Source of the DNA: Pseudomonas sp. L5B5
GTDB taxonomy: Bacteria; Pseudomonadota; Gammaproteobacteria; Pseudomonadales; Pseudomonadaceae
Length of the DNA: 64,000 nucleotides
NCBI RefSeq assembly: GCF_020520285.1
Contig: NZ_CP084742.1
Coordinates: 3,286,001-3,350,000, forward strand
Direction: 5' to 3'
Shown: piece by piece, positions 42,970-51,946 of the stretch
Position numbering within the stretch: position 1 is the first letter of the stretch
Layout: each line of letters starts with the position of its first letter
Made by a program: the position numbers and the translations under genes
The notes under the pieces: generated by a model
Told to the model about the DNA's origin: nothing
What the model saw: the letters and a program-made list of their open reading frames with translations, nothing else
Database searches by the model: none

Positions 42970-44319
42970 CTAGAGAAACTCCGCGAGTACCAGGGTCAAG
43001 CCGAAGGCGATCAGCGAGATCAGGGTCTCCAGCACGGTCCAGGTCTTGAAGGTCTGGATGACGGTCATATTGAAGTATTCCTTGACCAGCCAGAAGCCGC
43101 CGTCGTTGACATGGGACAGGATCACCGAGCCCGCCCCGGTGGCGATCACCAGCAACTCGGGATGGGGATAGCCCAAGCCCAATGCCACCGGCGCCACCAC
43201 GCCGGAGGCCGTGGTCAGGGCCACGGTGGCCGAACCGGTGGCGACCCGCATCAGTACCGCGAACAGCCAGCCCATCCATAACGGCGACAGCTGGAACTGA
43301 TGGGCCAGGCCGATGATCTGCTCGGTCACCCCGGAATCGATCAGGATGCGGTTCAGGCCGCCACCGGCCCCCACCAGCAGGGTGATGCTGGCGGTGGGGG
43401 CCAGGCACTCGTTGGTGAACTTGAGGATCGACTCGCGGTTCATGCCCTGGGCCAGGCCCAGGGTCCAGAAGCTCACCAGGGTCGCGACCAGCAGGGCAAT
43501 CACCGAGTTGCCGATGAACAGCAGGAACTGGTTCAGGCCGGTGCCCGGCGCGGCGATCAGGTTGGCCCAGCCGCCCAGCAGCATCAGTACCACCGGCAAC
43601 AGGATGGTGCCCAGGGTCAGGCGAAAGCTCGGCAGGCGTGCACGCGGCTCGCGGTTGATGAACTGCTGCTCCAGCGGGTTGTGCGCCGGTAGCTGGATAC
43701 GCGGCACGATCAATCGCGCATACACCGGGCCGGCGACGATCGCCGTAGGCACGCCAATCAGGATCGCGTACAGCAGGGTCTGGCCCACCGGCGCCTGGTA
43801 GGCCTGTACCGCCAGCATCGCCCCCGGGTGCGGCGGCACCAGGGCATGCACCACCGACAGCCCGGCCACCATCGGCAAGCCGACCATCAGCAGCGACACC
43901 CCGACCTGGCGCGCCACGGTGAACGCAATGGGCACCAGCAGCACGAAACCCACCTCGAAGAACAGCGGCAGGCCCACCAGGAAGGCGATGCAGACCATGG
44001 CCCAGTGGGCATTGCGCTGGCCGAAGCGGGCGACCAGGGTCCGGGCCACTTGCTCGGCCCCGCCAGACTCGGCCATCAGCTTGCCAAGCATGGTGCCCAG
44101 GGCCACCACCAGGGCGATATGCCCCAGGGTCTTGCCGACCCCGGCCTCGTAGGCCGCCACGACCCCGGAGGCCGGCATGCCGCTCACCAGGGCCAGGCCC
44201 ACCGATACCAGGGTGATGACGATGAAGGGATTGAGCCGGTAGCGGGCGATCAGGACGATCAACGCGATGATGGCGACTGCGGCATAACCCAGCAGTCCGT
44301 AAGCCAATGCAGGAGCCAC
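42970..44319 (-). CDS. GntP-family permease
   Basis: A 449-aa inner-membrane transporter with 12-14 hydrophobic segments and typical GntP blocks (NPFIVITLVSVGLALVSG, VGLPLFFEVGFVLLVPIAF, VPPHPGAMLA). GntP proteins carry gluconate, D-serine or related hydroxy/amino acids. Linkage to a D-aminoacylase suggests an N-acyl-D-amino acid or D-amino acid as substrate (inference). First gene of the operon, with the RpiR gene 0 nt away. Confidence 0.92.
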   Translation of the reverse strand: MAPALAYGLLGYAAVAIIALIVLIARYRLNPFIVITLVSVGLALVSGMPASGVVAAYEAGVGKTLGHIALVVALGTMLGKLMAESGGAEQVARTLVARFGQRNAHWAMVCIAFLVGLPLFFEVGFVLLVPIAFTVARQVGVSLLMVGLPMVAGLSVVHALVPPHPGAMLAVQAYQAPVGQTLLYAILIGVPTAIVAGPVYARLIVPRIQLPAHNPLEQQFINREPRARLPSFRLTLGTILLPVVLMLLGGWANLIAAPGTGLNQFLLFIGNSVIALLVATLVSFWTLGLAQGMNRESILKFTNECLAPTASITLLVGAGGGLNRILIDSGVTEQIIGLAHQFQLSPLWMGWLFAVLMRVATGSATVALTTASGVVAPVALGLGYPHPELLVIATGAGSVILSHVNDGGFWLVKEYFNMTVIQTFKTWTVLETLISLIAFGLTLVLAEFL

Positions 44320-44357
44320 GGATACCTCCTTGAGAACAGCGTCGTTTCGAATGGTTA

Positions 44358-44392
44358 TGAAAGTTTTTAATCACTTTAGGCGGTAACTTTCA
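44358..44392. promoter_or_regulatory. Inverted repeat, candidate RpiR operator
   Basis: TGAAAGTT (44358-44365) and AACTTTCA (44385-44392) are a perfect 8-bp dyad with 19-nt spacing in the leader of the GntP operon. RpiR/MurR regulators often bind TGAAA/TTTCA-type dyads (family knowledge). Location supports autoregulation. Confidence 0.6.
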
Positions 44393-44535
44393 AATCAAAT
44401 GAAACTGATTTTCGCAAAGAGGCAGGTGTTGTCGTGCATGGCTATGCCAAGGCCCAGGCGATGAAAATCGCCACTGGGTATTTTCATGCACCTGGCAGGC
44501 GGAACAGGCGAGCGCGATGGCCCGCCCGCGAAGCG

Positions 44536-45981
44536 TCAGTCGTGTTGCACCCGGGCGCGCTTGAGCAGCTTCTTGCAGCGCTCGGACAGGTGCAGCACCC
44601 GCAGCTGCTTGCCGGCCTTGGCATAGCGCTCGCGCAGGGTCATGAGCGCGGCGATGGCCGAGTAGTCGACGAAGTTCAGGTGCCGGCAGTCGATGGTCAC
44701 CTGCTGCGGGTCGCTGGCCGGGTCGAACTGGTTGAGGAACGGCGTGGTGGAAGCGAAGAACAAGGTTCCGTGCAGGTGGTACAACTTGCTGCCGTCGGCT
44801 TCCAGGTGGCTGTCGGCATACAGCTCGCGGGCCTGCTGCCAGGCGAAGTTGAGAGCGGCGATGACGATGCCGCAGAACACCGCCATGGCAAGGTCGGTGA
44901 ACACGGTGATCACGGTCACCGCGAGGATCACCAGCACGTCGTTGAACGGCACCTTGTTGATCACCCGCAAGGAGGCCCAGGCGAAGGTCTGCTGCGATAC
45001 CACGAACATCACCCCCACCAGCGCCGCCAGGGGAATGCGCTCGATCAGCGGCGAGAGGAACAGCACGAACAGCAGGATCAGCCCCCCGGCCACCACCCCG
45101 GACACCCGTCCACGCCCACCGGAACTCAGGTTGATCACGGTCTGGCCGATCATCGCGCAGCCCCCCATGCCGCCGAAGGCGCCGGAGACCATGTTCGCCG
45201 CGCCCAGGGCCACGCATTCGCGGTTGGTGTAGCCACGGGTCTCGGTGATTTCGTCGGTGAGGTTCAGGGTCAGCAGGGTTTCCAGCAGGCCGACCATGGC
45301 CATCAGGAACGCATAGGGCGCAATGATGCCCAGGGTCTCCAGGGTCCAGGGCACGTCCGGCAGCGCCAGCACCGGCAGGCCACCGGCAATGTGGGCCATG
45401 TCCCCGAGAGTGCGGGTCGGCAGCCCCAGCAGGTACACCAGCAGGCCGACACCGAGGATCGCCACCAGGGCCGGCGGCACCGCCCGGGTCAGGCGTGGCA
45501 GCAGATAGACGATGGCCATCGTCAGCGCCACCAGCCCGGCCATCAGGTACAGCGGCTGGCCGCTGAGCCAGTGTTCGCCGCTTTTGAAATGCTCCAGCTG
45601 GGCCAGGGCGATGACGATCGCCAGGCCGTTGACGAAACCCAGCATCACCGGGTGCGGCACCATGCGCACCAGCTTGCCCAGGCGCAACAGGCCAAAGGCG
45701 ACCATCACCAGCCCGCCCAGCAGCACCGTGGCCAGCAGGTACTGCACGCCGTGCTGCACGACGAGCGCGACGATCACCACCGCCATGGAACCGGCAGCAC
45801 CGGAGACCATGCCCGGCCGGCCGCCGAACAGCGCGGTCAGGGTGCAGATGAAAAAGGCGCCATACAGGCCCATCAGCGGGTTGAGGTGAGCCACCAGGGC
45901 GAAGGCGATGCATTCGGGCAGCAGGGCGAACGAGGTGGTGAGTCCGGCCAGGACATCGGCACGCAGACGTTTTGCTTTCAT
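44536..45981 (-). CDS. SulP-family anion transporter with STAS domain
   Basis: A 481-aa inner-membrane transporter. The N-terminal membrane domain begins LRADVLAGLTTSFALLPECI and includes NPLMGLYGAFFICTLTALFGG; the C-terminal about 100 residues form a STAS domain (QQVTIDCRHLNFVDYSAIAA). Bacterial SulP proteins carry sulfate, bicarbonate or dicarboxylates; the subgroup cannot be told here. Stands alone, with 160 nt before the divergent-stop ggt gene. Confidence 0.9.
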   Translation of the reverse strand: MKAKRLRADVLAGLTTSFALLPECIAFALVAHLNPLMGLYGAFFICTLTALFGGRPGMVSGAAGSMAVVIVALVVQHGVQYLLATVLLGGLVMVAFGLLRLGKLVRMVPHPVMLGFVNGLAIVIALAQLEHFKSGEHWLSGQPLYLMAGLVALTMAIVYLLPRLTRAVPPALVAILGVGLLVYLLGLPTRTLGDMAHIAGGLPVLALPDVPWTLETLGIIAPYAFLMAMVGLLETLLTLNLTDEITETRGYTNRECVALGAANMVSGAFGGMGGCAMIGQTVINLSSGGRGRVSGVVAGGLILLFVLFLSPLIERIPLAALVGVMFVVSQQTFAWASLRVINKVPFNDVLVILAVTVITVFTDLAMAVFCGIVIAALNFAWQQARELYADSHLEADGSKLYHLHGTLFFASTTPFLNQFDPASDPQQVTIDCRHLNFVDYSAIAALMTLRERYAKAGKQLRVLHLSERCKKLLKRARVQHD

Positions 45982-46140
45982 GATTGACCTACGACGCGGA
46001 CCGACAGGAGCGGCCCTTGGGGGATGGCGGGAAACAGGCGGGGAATGGTACGGAATCGAGACGCCGCCGACCAGCCGGCCGTCGGCGCGCAGAGATGCGT
46101 TTGCCGGAACCGGCGTACCGGCTCCGACAAGGCGCAGCGG

Positions 46141-47808
46141 TTACTTGACGACCTTGCCCACACCACGCCCGCGTGGGTCGGAGGCGGTTTCAAGCTGGGT
46201 GCCGTTGACCCGGATGGCCTGGATATCGCCCATCTCCCAACCCTGGTCTTCCAGGGTGTAGCCCATGGCCTTGAGCTCATCGGCCACCTTGCCGGTGAGC
46301 GGTGCATAGGCGTCGTAGTAGATCGTGTCCTTGGGCAGCAGCTGGTGGTGCACGCGCTGCGCGGCCACGGCCTTTTCCAGCGGCAGGTGGTAGTCGTAGA
46401 GGTTGTTCAGCACCTGGAAGATCGAGGTGAAGATCCGCGACCCGCCAGGAGTGCCCAACACCAGGGTGACCTTGCCGTCACGAGTCACCAGGCTCGGGCT
46501 CATGGACGACAGCATGCGCTTGCCCGGGGCGATGGCGTTCGCATCGCCGCCCACTACGCCAAAGGCATTGGCCACGCCGGGCTTGGCACTGAAGTCGTCC
46601 ATCTCGTCGTTGAGCAGGAACCCCGCGCCCTTGACCACCACGCCGCTGCCGTAGTCCCAGTTCAGGGTGTAGGTGTTGCTCACCGCATTGCCCTGGGCAT
46701 CGACGATGGAGAAGTGGGTGGTCTGGTGCGGTTCAAGCCCGGGGCGCACCTTCTCGGTAGCCGAGATGGCGTCGGGGTTGACCTCGGCGGCGCGTTTTTT
46801 CAGGTAGGCCGGATCGGTCAGCTGCTTGACCGGAACCTCGGAAAACCCCGGGTCACCGAGGTAGTCGGCGCGGTCGGCGAATACCCGCTTCTCGATTTCA
46901 GCCAGCAGGTGGATGTACTTGGCCGAGTTCAGCTCGACCCCCTTGAAGTCTGCCGCGCGGGCTTCCTTGATGCTGATCAGCTGCGCCAGGGCGACCCCGC
47001 CGGAGCTGGGCGGCGGCGCGGTGTACAGCGTGTTGCCACGGAAGCTCACCTGCAGCGGCTGGCGCCACTGGACCTTGTAGTCCTGCAGGTCCTGCTTGGT
47101 GATCAGGCCCTTGTCGGCCTGCATCTGCGCCACCAGCAAGTCGGCGGTCTTGCCGCTGTAGAACTCCTTGGCGCCCTGGTCGGCGATGCGCTCCAGGGTC
47201 GCGGCCAGTTCCGGCTGGCGGAAGGTCTCGCCGGGTTTCATGCTGCCGAAGTAGTCGGCGAAGTTGGTGCTGCCGTTGAACAGCTTCAAGGCATCCTCGC
47301 GGTACTGGTACTGCTTGTCGGCCACCTTGAAACCGTTCCTGGCATAGCCCACGGCCGGGGTGATCAGTTCGCTCCAGGGCAGCTTGCCGAACTTCTGGTG
47401 CGCCTCCCACAGGCCCATCACGGTGCCCGGCACCCCGGCGGCGCGTGCGCCCACCAGGCTCAGGTTCTCGATCACCTCGCCCTTGTCATCCAGGTACATG
47501 TCGCGGGTCGCGGCGCTGGGCGCGGTTTCCCGGTAGTCGAGGAAATACGGCTTGCCGTCGATGTACATCGTCATGAACCCGCCGCCGCCGATATTGCCGG
47601 CCTCGGGGTACGTCACGGCCAGGGTGAAGGCAGTGGCCACCGCGGCGTCCACCGCGTTGCCGCCCTTCTTGAGGATCTGCGCCGCGACTTCGGCGCCGTA
47701 CGAGTTGGGTGCAGCCACGGCGCCCCCTTCCAGCAACGCGGCGAAGGCGGGTGAGCCGGCGGCGAGTGCGACGCCCAGGGCCAGGGTCTTGCACAGCAAG
47801 ATACGCAT
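46141..47808 (-). CDS. ggt: Gamma-glutamyltransferase (periplasmic)
   Basis: A 555-aa NTN-hydrolase precursor with a signal peptide (ILLCKTLALGVALAAGSPAFA). The self-processing and catalytic site is HQTTHFSIVD with nucleophile T363 as the first Thr, and the substrate blocks GNAVDAAVATAFTLAVTYPEAG and MLSSMSPSLV are present. It hydrolyses or transfers gamma-glutamyl groups from glutathione in the periplasm. Complete, normal length. Confidence 0.93.
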   Translation of the reverse strand: MRILLCKTLALGVALAAGSPAFAALLEGGAVAAPNSYGAEVAAQILKKGGNAVDAAVATAFTLAVTYPEAGNIGGGGFMTMYIDGKPYFLDYRETAPSAATRDMYLDDKGEVIENLSLVGARAAGVPGTVMGLWEAHQKFGKLPWSELITPAVGYARNGFKVADKQYQYREDALKLFNGSTNFADYFGSMKPGETFRQPELAATLERIADQGAKEFYSGKTADLLVAQMQADKGLITKQDLQDYKVQWRQPLQVSFRGNTLYTAPPPSSGGVALAQLISIKEARAADFKGVELNSAKYIHLLAEIEKRVFADRADYLGDPGFSEVPVKQLTDPAYLKKRAAEVNPDAISATEKVRPGLEPHQTTHFSIVDAQGNAVSNTYTLNWDYGSGVVVKGAGFLLNDEMDDFSAKPGVANAFGVVGGDANAIAPGKRMLSSMSPSLVTRDGKVTLVLGTPGGSRIFTSIFQVLNNLYDYHLPLEKAVAAQRVHHQLLPKDTIYYDAYAPLTGKVADELKAMGYTLEDQGWEMGDIQAIRVNGTQLETASDPRGRGVGKVVK

Positions 47809-47887
47809 GGAGTCCGTCCTTTATCGTTGTTTTCAGACCAGACGAACCTTAGGCGTTTTGTTGCGTAGTGAGCAAACGCCCACGGCA

Positions 47888-47913
47888 AAACGGCCGCCCG
47901 CAGGCAGCCGTTT
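47888..47913 (-). terminator. Hairpin after SDR gene
   Basis: AAACGGC (47888-47894) pairs with GCCGTTT (47907-47913); read on the minus strand the stem is followed by TTTTG. It lies just after the stop of the epimerase-like gene. Confidence 0.6.
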
Positions 47914-47939
47914 GTCGCAGATGGATCAGTGGGCCAGTC

Positions 47940-48833
47940 TCAGACCATCTCGTGCTCGATCCACTCCAGCACCGAGGCCCGCCGTGGTGCCCAACCCAGC
48001 CGTTCGCGAGCCTTCTTGCCACGTACGCGGCTGTTGGAACCCAGGCCGTAGTTGGCCATCTCGTAGCCCCACTCGGCTTCGGCGGCGGCCAGCGGCCAGT
48101 CCTCGGGCTCGCCCAGGTGCAGGGCATGGGCCATGGCGCGGGTCATGTCGATGAAGGACGCCTCGCCGCTCTCGACGAAGTAGAAGCTGCCCGGGGTGTT
48201 GCCGGCCAGGGCCAGGATGTAGAGCGCCACCACGTCCTCGATATGCACGTTGGACCAGATGTTCTGCCCTGGCCCGACATGGCGCACCACACCGCTGTTG
48301 CGCGCTTGCTTGAGCAGGCGCGGCAGCTGCACGCTGTCACGCTTGACGCCCAGGCTGTGACCGTAGATCAGGGTGTTGCACAGCACCGCCGAGTTCACCC
48401 CGTCCTTGGCCGCCGCCAGGATCAGGTTGTCGATGGCCACTCGGGCCGCCTTGTCCACGGTGGGCTCCGGCAACTGGTCTTCGTAGTAGACGACATCGCT
48501 GCCCAGGCCGCCGGAAGCGTCGCCGACAATGCTCGAACCGCTGGTGTGCAAGAACGGCTTGTTCGAGCCCTTGAGCGCGGCCAGCAGCACTTCCACCGCT
48601 GCGCGATGGTCACTGCTGGCCGCGTTGATCACCGCATCGGCGACCTGGGCCTGCTCGGTCAGCAGGGCGCTGTCGTCCAGGCTGCCCACTACGGGCGTGA
48701 TGCCCAGGGCCGTCAGTTCGGCGGCTTGCTCGGCGCTGCGCACCAGGCCGGTGACCTGATGCCCGGCCTTGGCCAGGCCGGTGGCGATGGAGCCGCCAAT
48801 GAAACCCGCGGCACCGGTAACGAATACATTCAT
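47940..48833 (-). CDS. Extended SDR NAD(P)-dependent epimerase/dehydratase-like protein
   Basis: A 297-aa Rossmann-fold protein with the N-terminal VTGAAGFIGGSIATGLAKAG motif and an atypical active site: the usual YxxxK is replaced around VVYYEDQLPEPTVDKAA, where a Tyr and Lys are still present at wider spacing. Such atypical SDRs act as isoflavone-reductase or epimerase-like enzymes. The LysR gene at 48967, read in the same direction, lies upstream of it and may regulate it. Confidence 0.85.
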   Translation of the reverse strand: MNVFVTGAAGFIGGSIATGLAKAGHQVTGLVRSAEQAAELTALGITPVVGSLDDSALLTEQAQVADAVINAASSDHRAAVEVLLAALKGSNKPFLHTSGSSIVGDASGGLGSDVVYYEDQLPEPTVDKAARVAIDNLILAAAKDGVNSAVLCNTLIYGHSLGVKRDSVQLPRLLKQARNSGVVRHVGPGQNIWSNVHIEDVVALYILALAGNTPGSFYFVESGEASFIDMTRAMAHALHLGEPEDWPLAAAEAEWGYEMANYGLGSNSRVRGKKARERLGWAPRRASVLEWIEHEMV

Positions 48834-48966
48834 GGACAGACTCCCAGGTGGATAAGTGATGGCGTCAGTATCGACGTGCCCCTGGCGGCGAAACAGCCGG
48901 GCTGGCCCAAATCACTCTTGCCCGGGAATCACGAATCCCTGCCGGCCCGTTGCCGGGGAGCGGCCG

Positions 48967-49878
48967 TCAGCCCTCGAACAGCGGGTCGGCGTAGTCGGCC
49001 AGCTTGCCCTGGATGAAGTCCAGGAAGCACTGGATGCGCAAGGCCAGTTGCGAGTTGCGGTAGTACACGGCGTTGATCGGCTGGCGGTAGCCGCTGTTGA
49101 ACTCGCCGAGGATCGGCGTCAGGCGTGCGGCGCGGATGTCGTCGATGGTCATGAAGTGCGACAGGCAGGCGATGCCCTGCCCCTCCAGCGCAAGGTGGCG
49201 CAGGGTCTCGCCGCTGGAGGCGCTGATGCCCGGCCGGATCTGCCAGCGATCGCCATGGGCATGGCGCAACGGCCAGTGGTTGAGGCTTTCGGTCTGGGTG
49301 AAGCCCAGGAGCGTGTGCTCGTCGAGTTCGGCCACACTGCGCGGGATGCCGTAGCGCTCCAGGTAGGCCGGGCTGGCCAGGATGTGCAGCGGGCTGCAAC
49401 CCAGGGAGCGGGCATGCAGGGTCGAGTCGGCCAGGATGCCGATGCGGATCGCAACATCGGTGCTCTGTTCCAGCAGGTCGATGATCAGGTCGTTGCTGTT
49501 GAGCTCCAGCTGGATGTGCGGGTACAGGCTTCGGAACTCGGCGACATAGGGCACGATGGCGTGCAGCATGAACGGCGAGGCGGCGTTGATCCGCAGGCGC
49601 CCCGAAGGGGTCTGCTGGCGCGAAGACAGCCGCTCTTCGAGTTCGTCCATCTGATCGAGGATCGACTTGGCCTGCTCGAAGAAATACTTGCCCTCTTCGG
49701 TCAGGTCCATGCGCCGGGTCGTGCGGTTGATCAGCGTGGTATCGAGCTTGGCCTCCAGGCGCGACAGGGTGCGGCTGACTGCCGAGGGCGTCTGCCCGAC
49801 CTGCTCGGCGGCGGCGGAGATGGAACCGCACTCGATGACGCAGACGAAAATCTGCAGTTCGTCGGATCTGGCTTTCAC
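48967..49878 (-). CDS. LysR-family regulator
   Basis: A 303-aa regulator of the CrgA-like type: MKARSDELQIFVCVIECGSI, AAAEQVGQTPSAVSRTLSRL and then TRRMDLTEEGKYFFEQAKSI, followed by a typical substrate-binding domain. It lies between an SDR gene and mdaB, all on the minus strand; CrgA-like proteins often control mdaB-type quinone reductases (family knowledge), so the neighbouring mdaB is a candidate target. Confidence 0.92.
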   Translation of the reverse strand: MKARSDELQIFVCVIECGSISAAAEQVGQTPSAVSRTLSRLEAKLDTTLINRTTRRMDLTEEGKYFFEQAKSILDQMDELEERLSSRQQTPSGRLRINAASPFMLHAIVPYVAEFRSLYPHIQLELNSNDLIIDLLEQSTDVAIRIGILADSTLHARSLGCSPLHILASPAYLERYGIPRSVAELDEHTLLGFTQTESLNHWPLRHAHGDRWQIRPGISASSGETLRHLALEGQGIACLSHFMTIDDIRAARLTPILGEFNSGYRQPINAVYYRNSQLALRIQCFLDFIQGKLADYADPLFEG

Positions 49879-49935
49879 AGGGAATCCTCTATCGATGAGC
49901 CGCCGTGGCCGCGGCCCTCAAGGACTTCGCGGACC

Positions 49936-49960
49936 GGTCGCCGCCTGCGGCAGCGGCTAC
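49936..49960. repeat. Dispersed repeat, single copy
   Basis: GGTCGCCGCCTGCGGCAGCG then GCTAC, a copy of the repeat family also seen at 38918-39019 and 55479-55503. It contains an internal palindrome GCCGCCTGCGGC and sits between the LysR gene and mdaB. Confidence 0.7.
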
Positions 49961-49984
49961 GGCAGCGTACCGATAGTAACGGTT

Positions 49985-50575
49985 CTAGGCCTTGAGGCCG
50001 AACACCGTCCGCAGGTGCTCCTCGTAGCGGCGCACATCGGCCTCGATGTTCGGGCGTTTCATCACATCGACGCAGAGGAAGGTGGGCAGGCCGCTCATGC
50101 CCAGGAACTGGTTGGCCTTGTGGAAGGGGAAGTACACCGCATCCACGCCCTTGCCTTCGAAGAAATCGCTCGGATCGTCGAAGGCCTGCTGCGGCGCGTT
50201 CCAGGTCAGCGAAAGCATGTACTGCTTGCCCTGGACCAGGCCACCACTGCCGTACTTCTGCGACGCGTCGGAACGGGTCCGGCCATCGCTGGCGTACAGG
50301 CTGCCATGACCCTGGGTGAAGACTTCGTCGATGTACTGCTTGACGATCCACGGCGCGCCCATCCACCAGCCGGGCATCTGGTAGACGATCACGTCGGCCC
50401 AGAGATACTTCGCCACTTCTTCCTGGATGTCGTAGCCCTGGTCGATATGGGTGACCTTGACGTCCAGGCCGCCCCGATCCAGCACCGCCAGCGCAGCCTC
50501 GTGCAGGGTGTCGTTGTAGCGGCCATCGGAGTGGGCGAATTGCTTGGCGCCATTGAGCAGCAGTACTTTTTTCAT
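49985..50575 (-). CDS. mdaB: NAD(P)H:quinone oxidoreductase MdaB
   Basis: A 196-aa flavodoxin-fold enzyme that reduces quinones by two electrons. It starts MKKVLLLNGAKQFAHSDGRY and has the family blocks DVIVYQMPGWWMGAPWIVKQ, YIDEVFTQGHGSLY, and FHKANQFLGMSGLPTFLC. The start is set at MKKVLLLN because it opens the fold; an ATG 33 nt earlier is possible. Upstream of the LysR gene, same strand. Confidence 0.93.
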   Translation of the reverse strand: MKKVLLLNGAKQFAHSDGRYNDTLHEAALAVLDRGGLDVKVTHIDQGYDIQEEVAKYLWADVIVYQMPGWWMGAPWIVKQYIDEVFTQGHGSLYASDGRTRSDASQKYGSGGLVQGKQYMLSLTWNAPQQAFDDPSDFFEGKGVDAVYFPFHKANQFLGMSGLPTFLCVDVMKRPNIEADVRRYEEHLRTVFGLKA

Positions 50576-50772
50576 GATCGGGCCTATCGCGGGGACAGCC
50601 CGTTGCAACGCTGTGCCGGGCCGTGGAGTGGAAACGAGGCCGGCAGGTTAGTGAAGGACAGGCACCGGAATAAGCCCCGGGCACACAAAATATATTTGCC
50701 TAAAAAGCACGAATCGGCAGCAGATTGTTGTCTTAGAATCCTGGCACCTTCCTTTGCCACCCGAGTAACGCC

Positions 50773-51084
50773 ATGTCCCGCCAGGCCTTCATCCTTCACG
50801 CCAAGACCCGTCCCGAACGCTGCGCCGAATTCGAGGCGCTGTTCCTGGGGCATGTCGCCGCCAGCCGTGGCGAACCCGGCTGCATCGAATACCACATGCT
50901 GCGCGACCAGCAGGACCCGAACCTGTTCATCTTCTTTGAAGTCTGGGAGTCCCGGGAGGCGCTGGACGTGCACTCCAACCTGCCGCACATGAAGCAATTC
51001 CACGAGGCGCGCATGGAGTACCTGGAACGCGATTTCGAGATCCGCGCCATCGACATGCTCAGCCCCACCTCGGCTAGCCGCTGA
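50773..51084 (+). CDS. Antibiotic biosynthesis monooxygenase (ABM) domain protein
   Basis: A 103-aa YgiN-like protein: FILHAKTRPERCAEFEALF, GCIEYHMLRDQQDPNLFIFF, and SNLPHMKQFHEARMEYL fit the ABM fold (quinol monooxygenase or heme-oxygenase-like). The gene is divergent from mdaB, so both may respond to quinones, like ygiN and mdaB in E. coli (analogy). Its last 11 nt overlap the convergent TauE gene. Confidence 0.85.
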   Translation: MSRQAFILHAKTRPERCAEFEALFLGHVAASRGEPGCIEYHMLRDQQDPNLFIFFEVWESREALDVHSNLPHMKQFHEARMEYLERDFEIRAIDMLSPTSASR

Positions 51085-51838
51085 TCAGCAAGTGGGCCCC
51101 CAGCAGGCCCAGGCCGATGAAGAACACCCGCTTGAACAACGCCGCGCTGATGCGCTGGCGCAACCATTGCCCCAGCCACATGCCCAGCAGCGCCGGGGCC
51201 AGGGCCAGCAGCGAGGCCCCCAACTCGGCGCCGCCCAGGACGCCACGCCAGGCCAGGCCGACAGCCAGGGCCAGGGTCGAGACGGTGAACGACAGGCCCA
51301 GGGCCTGAACCAGCGCATCTCGCCCCAGGCCCAGCGCCTGCAAGTAAGGCACCGCGGGAATCACGAATACCCCGGTGACCGCAGTGACGATGCCGGTGAG
51401 CAGCCCGCACAACGGGGCCAGCCAGCGCTCGCGGGCCGGTGCGATCCGCAGTTGCGGCAGGCACAGGCCGCCCAGGGCATACAGCAGCAGGGCCGCCCCC
51501 AGGCCACGCACCACCCAGGGCCCGCCATCGATGCCCAGCCACAGGGAGCCACCCAGCGTGCCGGCGCAGATCGCCAGCAACATCGGCCACAGGCGCCTCA
51601 GCAAGGCAGGCAGGTGCCCACCAAAAGCCAACTGCCAGAGATTGGTCAGGGTCGCCGGTATGACCAGCAAGGCGGCAGCCTGCACCGGTCCCATAGCCAG
51701 GCCCAGGAGCCCCATGGCGACGGTGGGCAACCCGAGGCCGATCACGCCCTTGACCATGCCGGCCATCACGAAGATGCCCAGCACCAGCAAAGACAGGGAG
51801 AATCCGAGGTGCTGGTAAAACCCGAGAACAGTATTCAT
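51074..51838 (-). CDS. TauE/SafE-family membrane exporter
   Basis: A 254-aa inner-membrane protein with eight hydrophobic segments and the family stretch VIGLGLPTVAMGLLGLAMGP near the N-terminus and LTGIVTAVTGVFVIPAVPYL in the middle. TauE/SafE proteins move sulfonates, sulfite or other organic anions. The start at MNTVLGF is chosen because the longer form overlaps the promoter. Divergent from a LysR gene; convergent, by 11 nt, with the ABM gene. Confidence 0.88.
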   Translation of the reverse strand: MNTVLGFYQHLGFSLSLLVLGIFVMAGMVKGVIGLGLPTVAMGLLGLAMGPVQAAALLVIPATLTNLWQLAFGGHLPALLRRLWPMLLAICAGTLGGSLWLGIDGGPWVVRGLGAALLLYALGGLCLPQLRIAPARERWLAPLCGLLTGIVTAVTGVFVIPAVPYLQALGLGRDALVQALGLSFTVSTLALAVGLAWRGVLGGAELGASLLALAPALLGMWLGQWLRQRISAALFKRVFFIGLGLLGAHLLISG

Positions 51839-51946
51839 GGGCCTATCCTGCACCCGCCGGGCGTTGTGGAAAATCTACCATATACTGATCCAGCCTCTTG
51901 TTCGGCAAGAGGCTGATCCTGACTGGCTTGGCTGCGGAGGCCCTGC

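Noticed and set aside
42488..44374. A 628-codon frame overlapping the GntP and RpiR genes
   Set aside because: Pro/Gly/Arg-rich out-of-frame reading of two real genes.
44393..44535. Possible gene in the gap between the GntP leader and the SulP gene
   Set aside because: Only short unconvincing frames; the gap is under 300 nt and holds the GntP promoter area.
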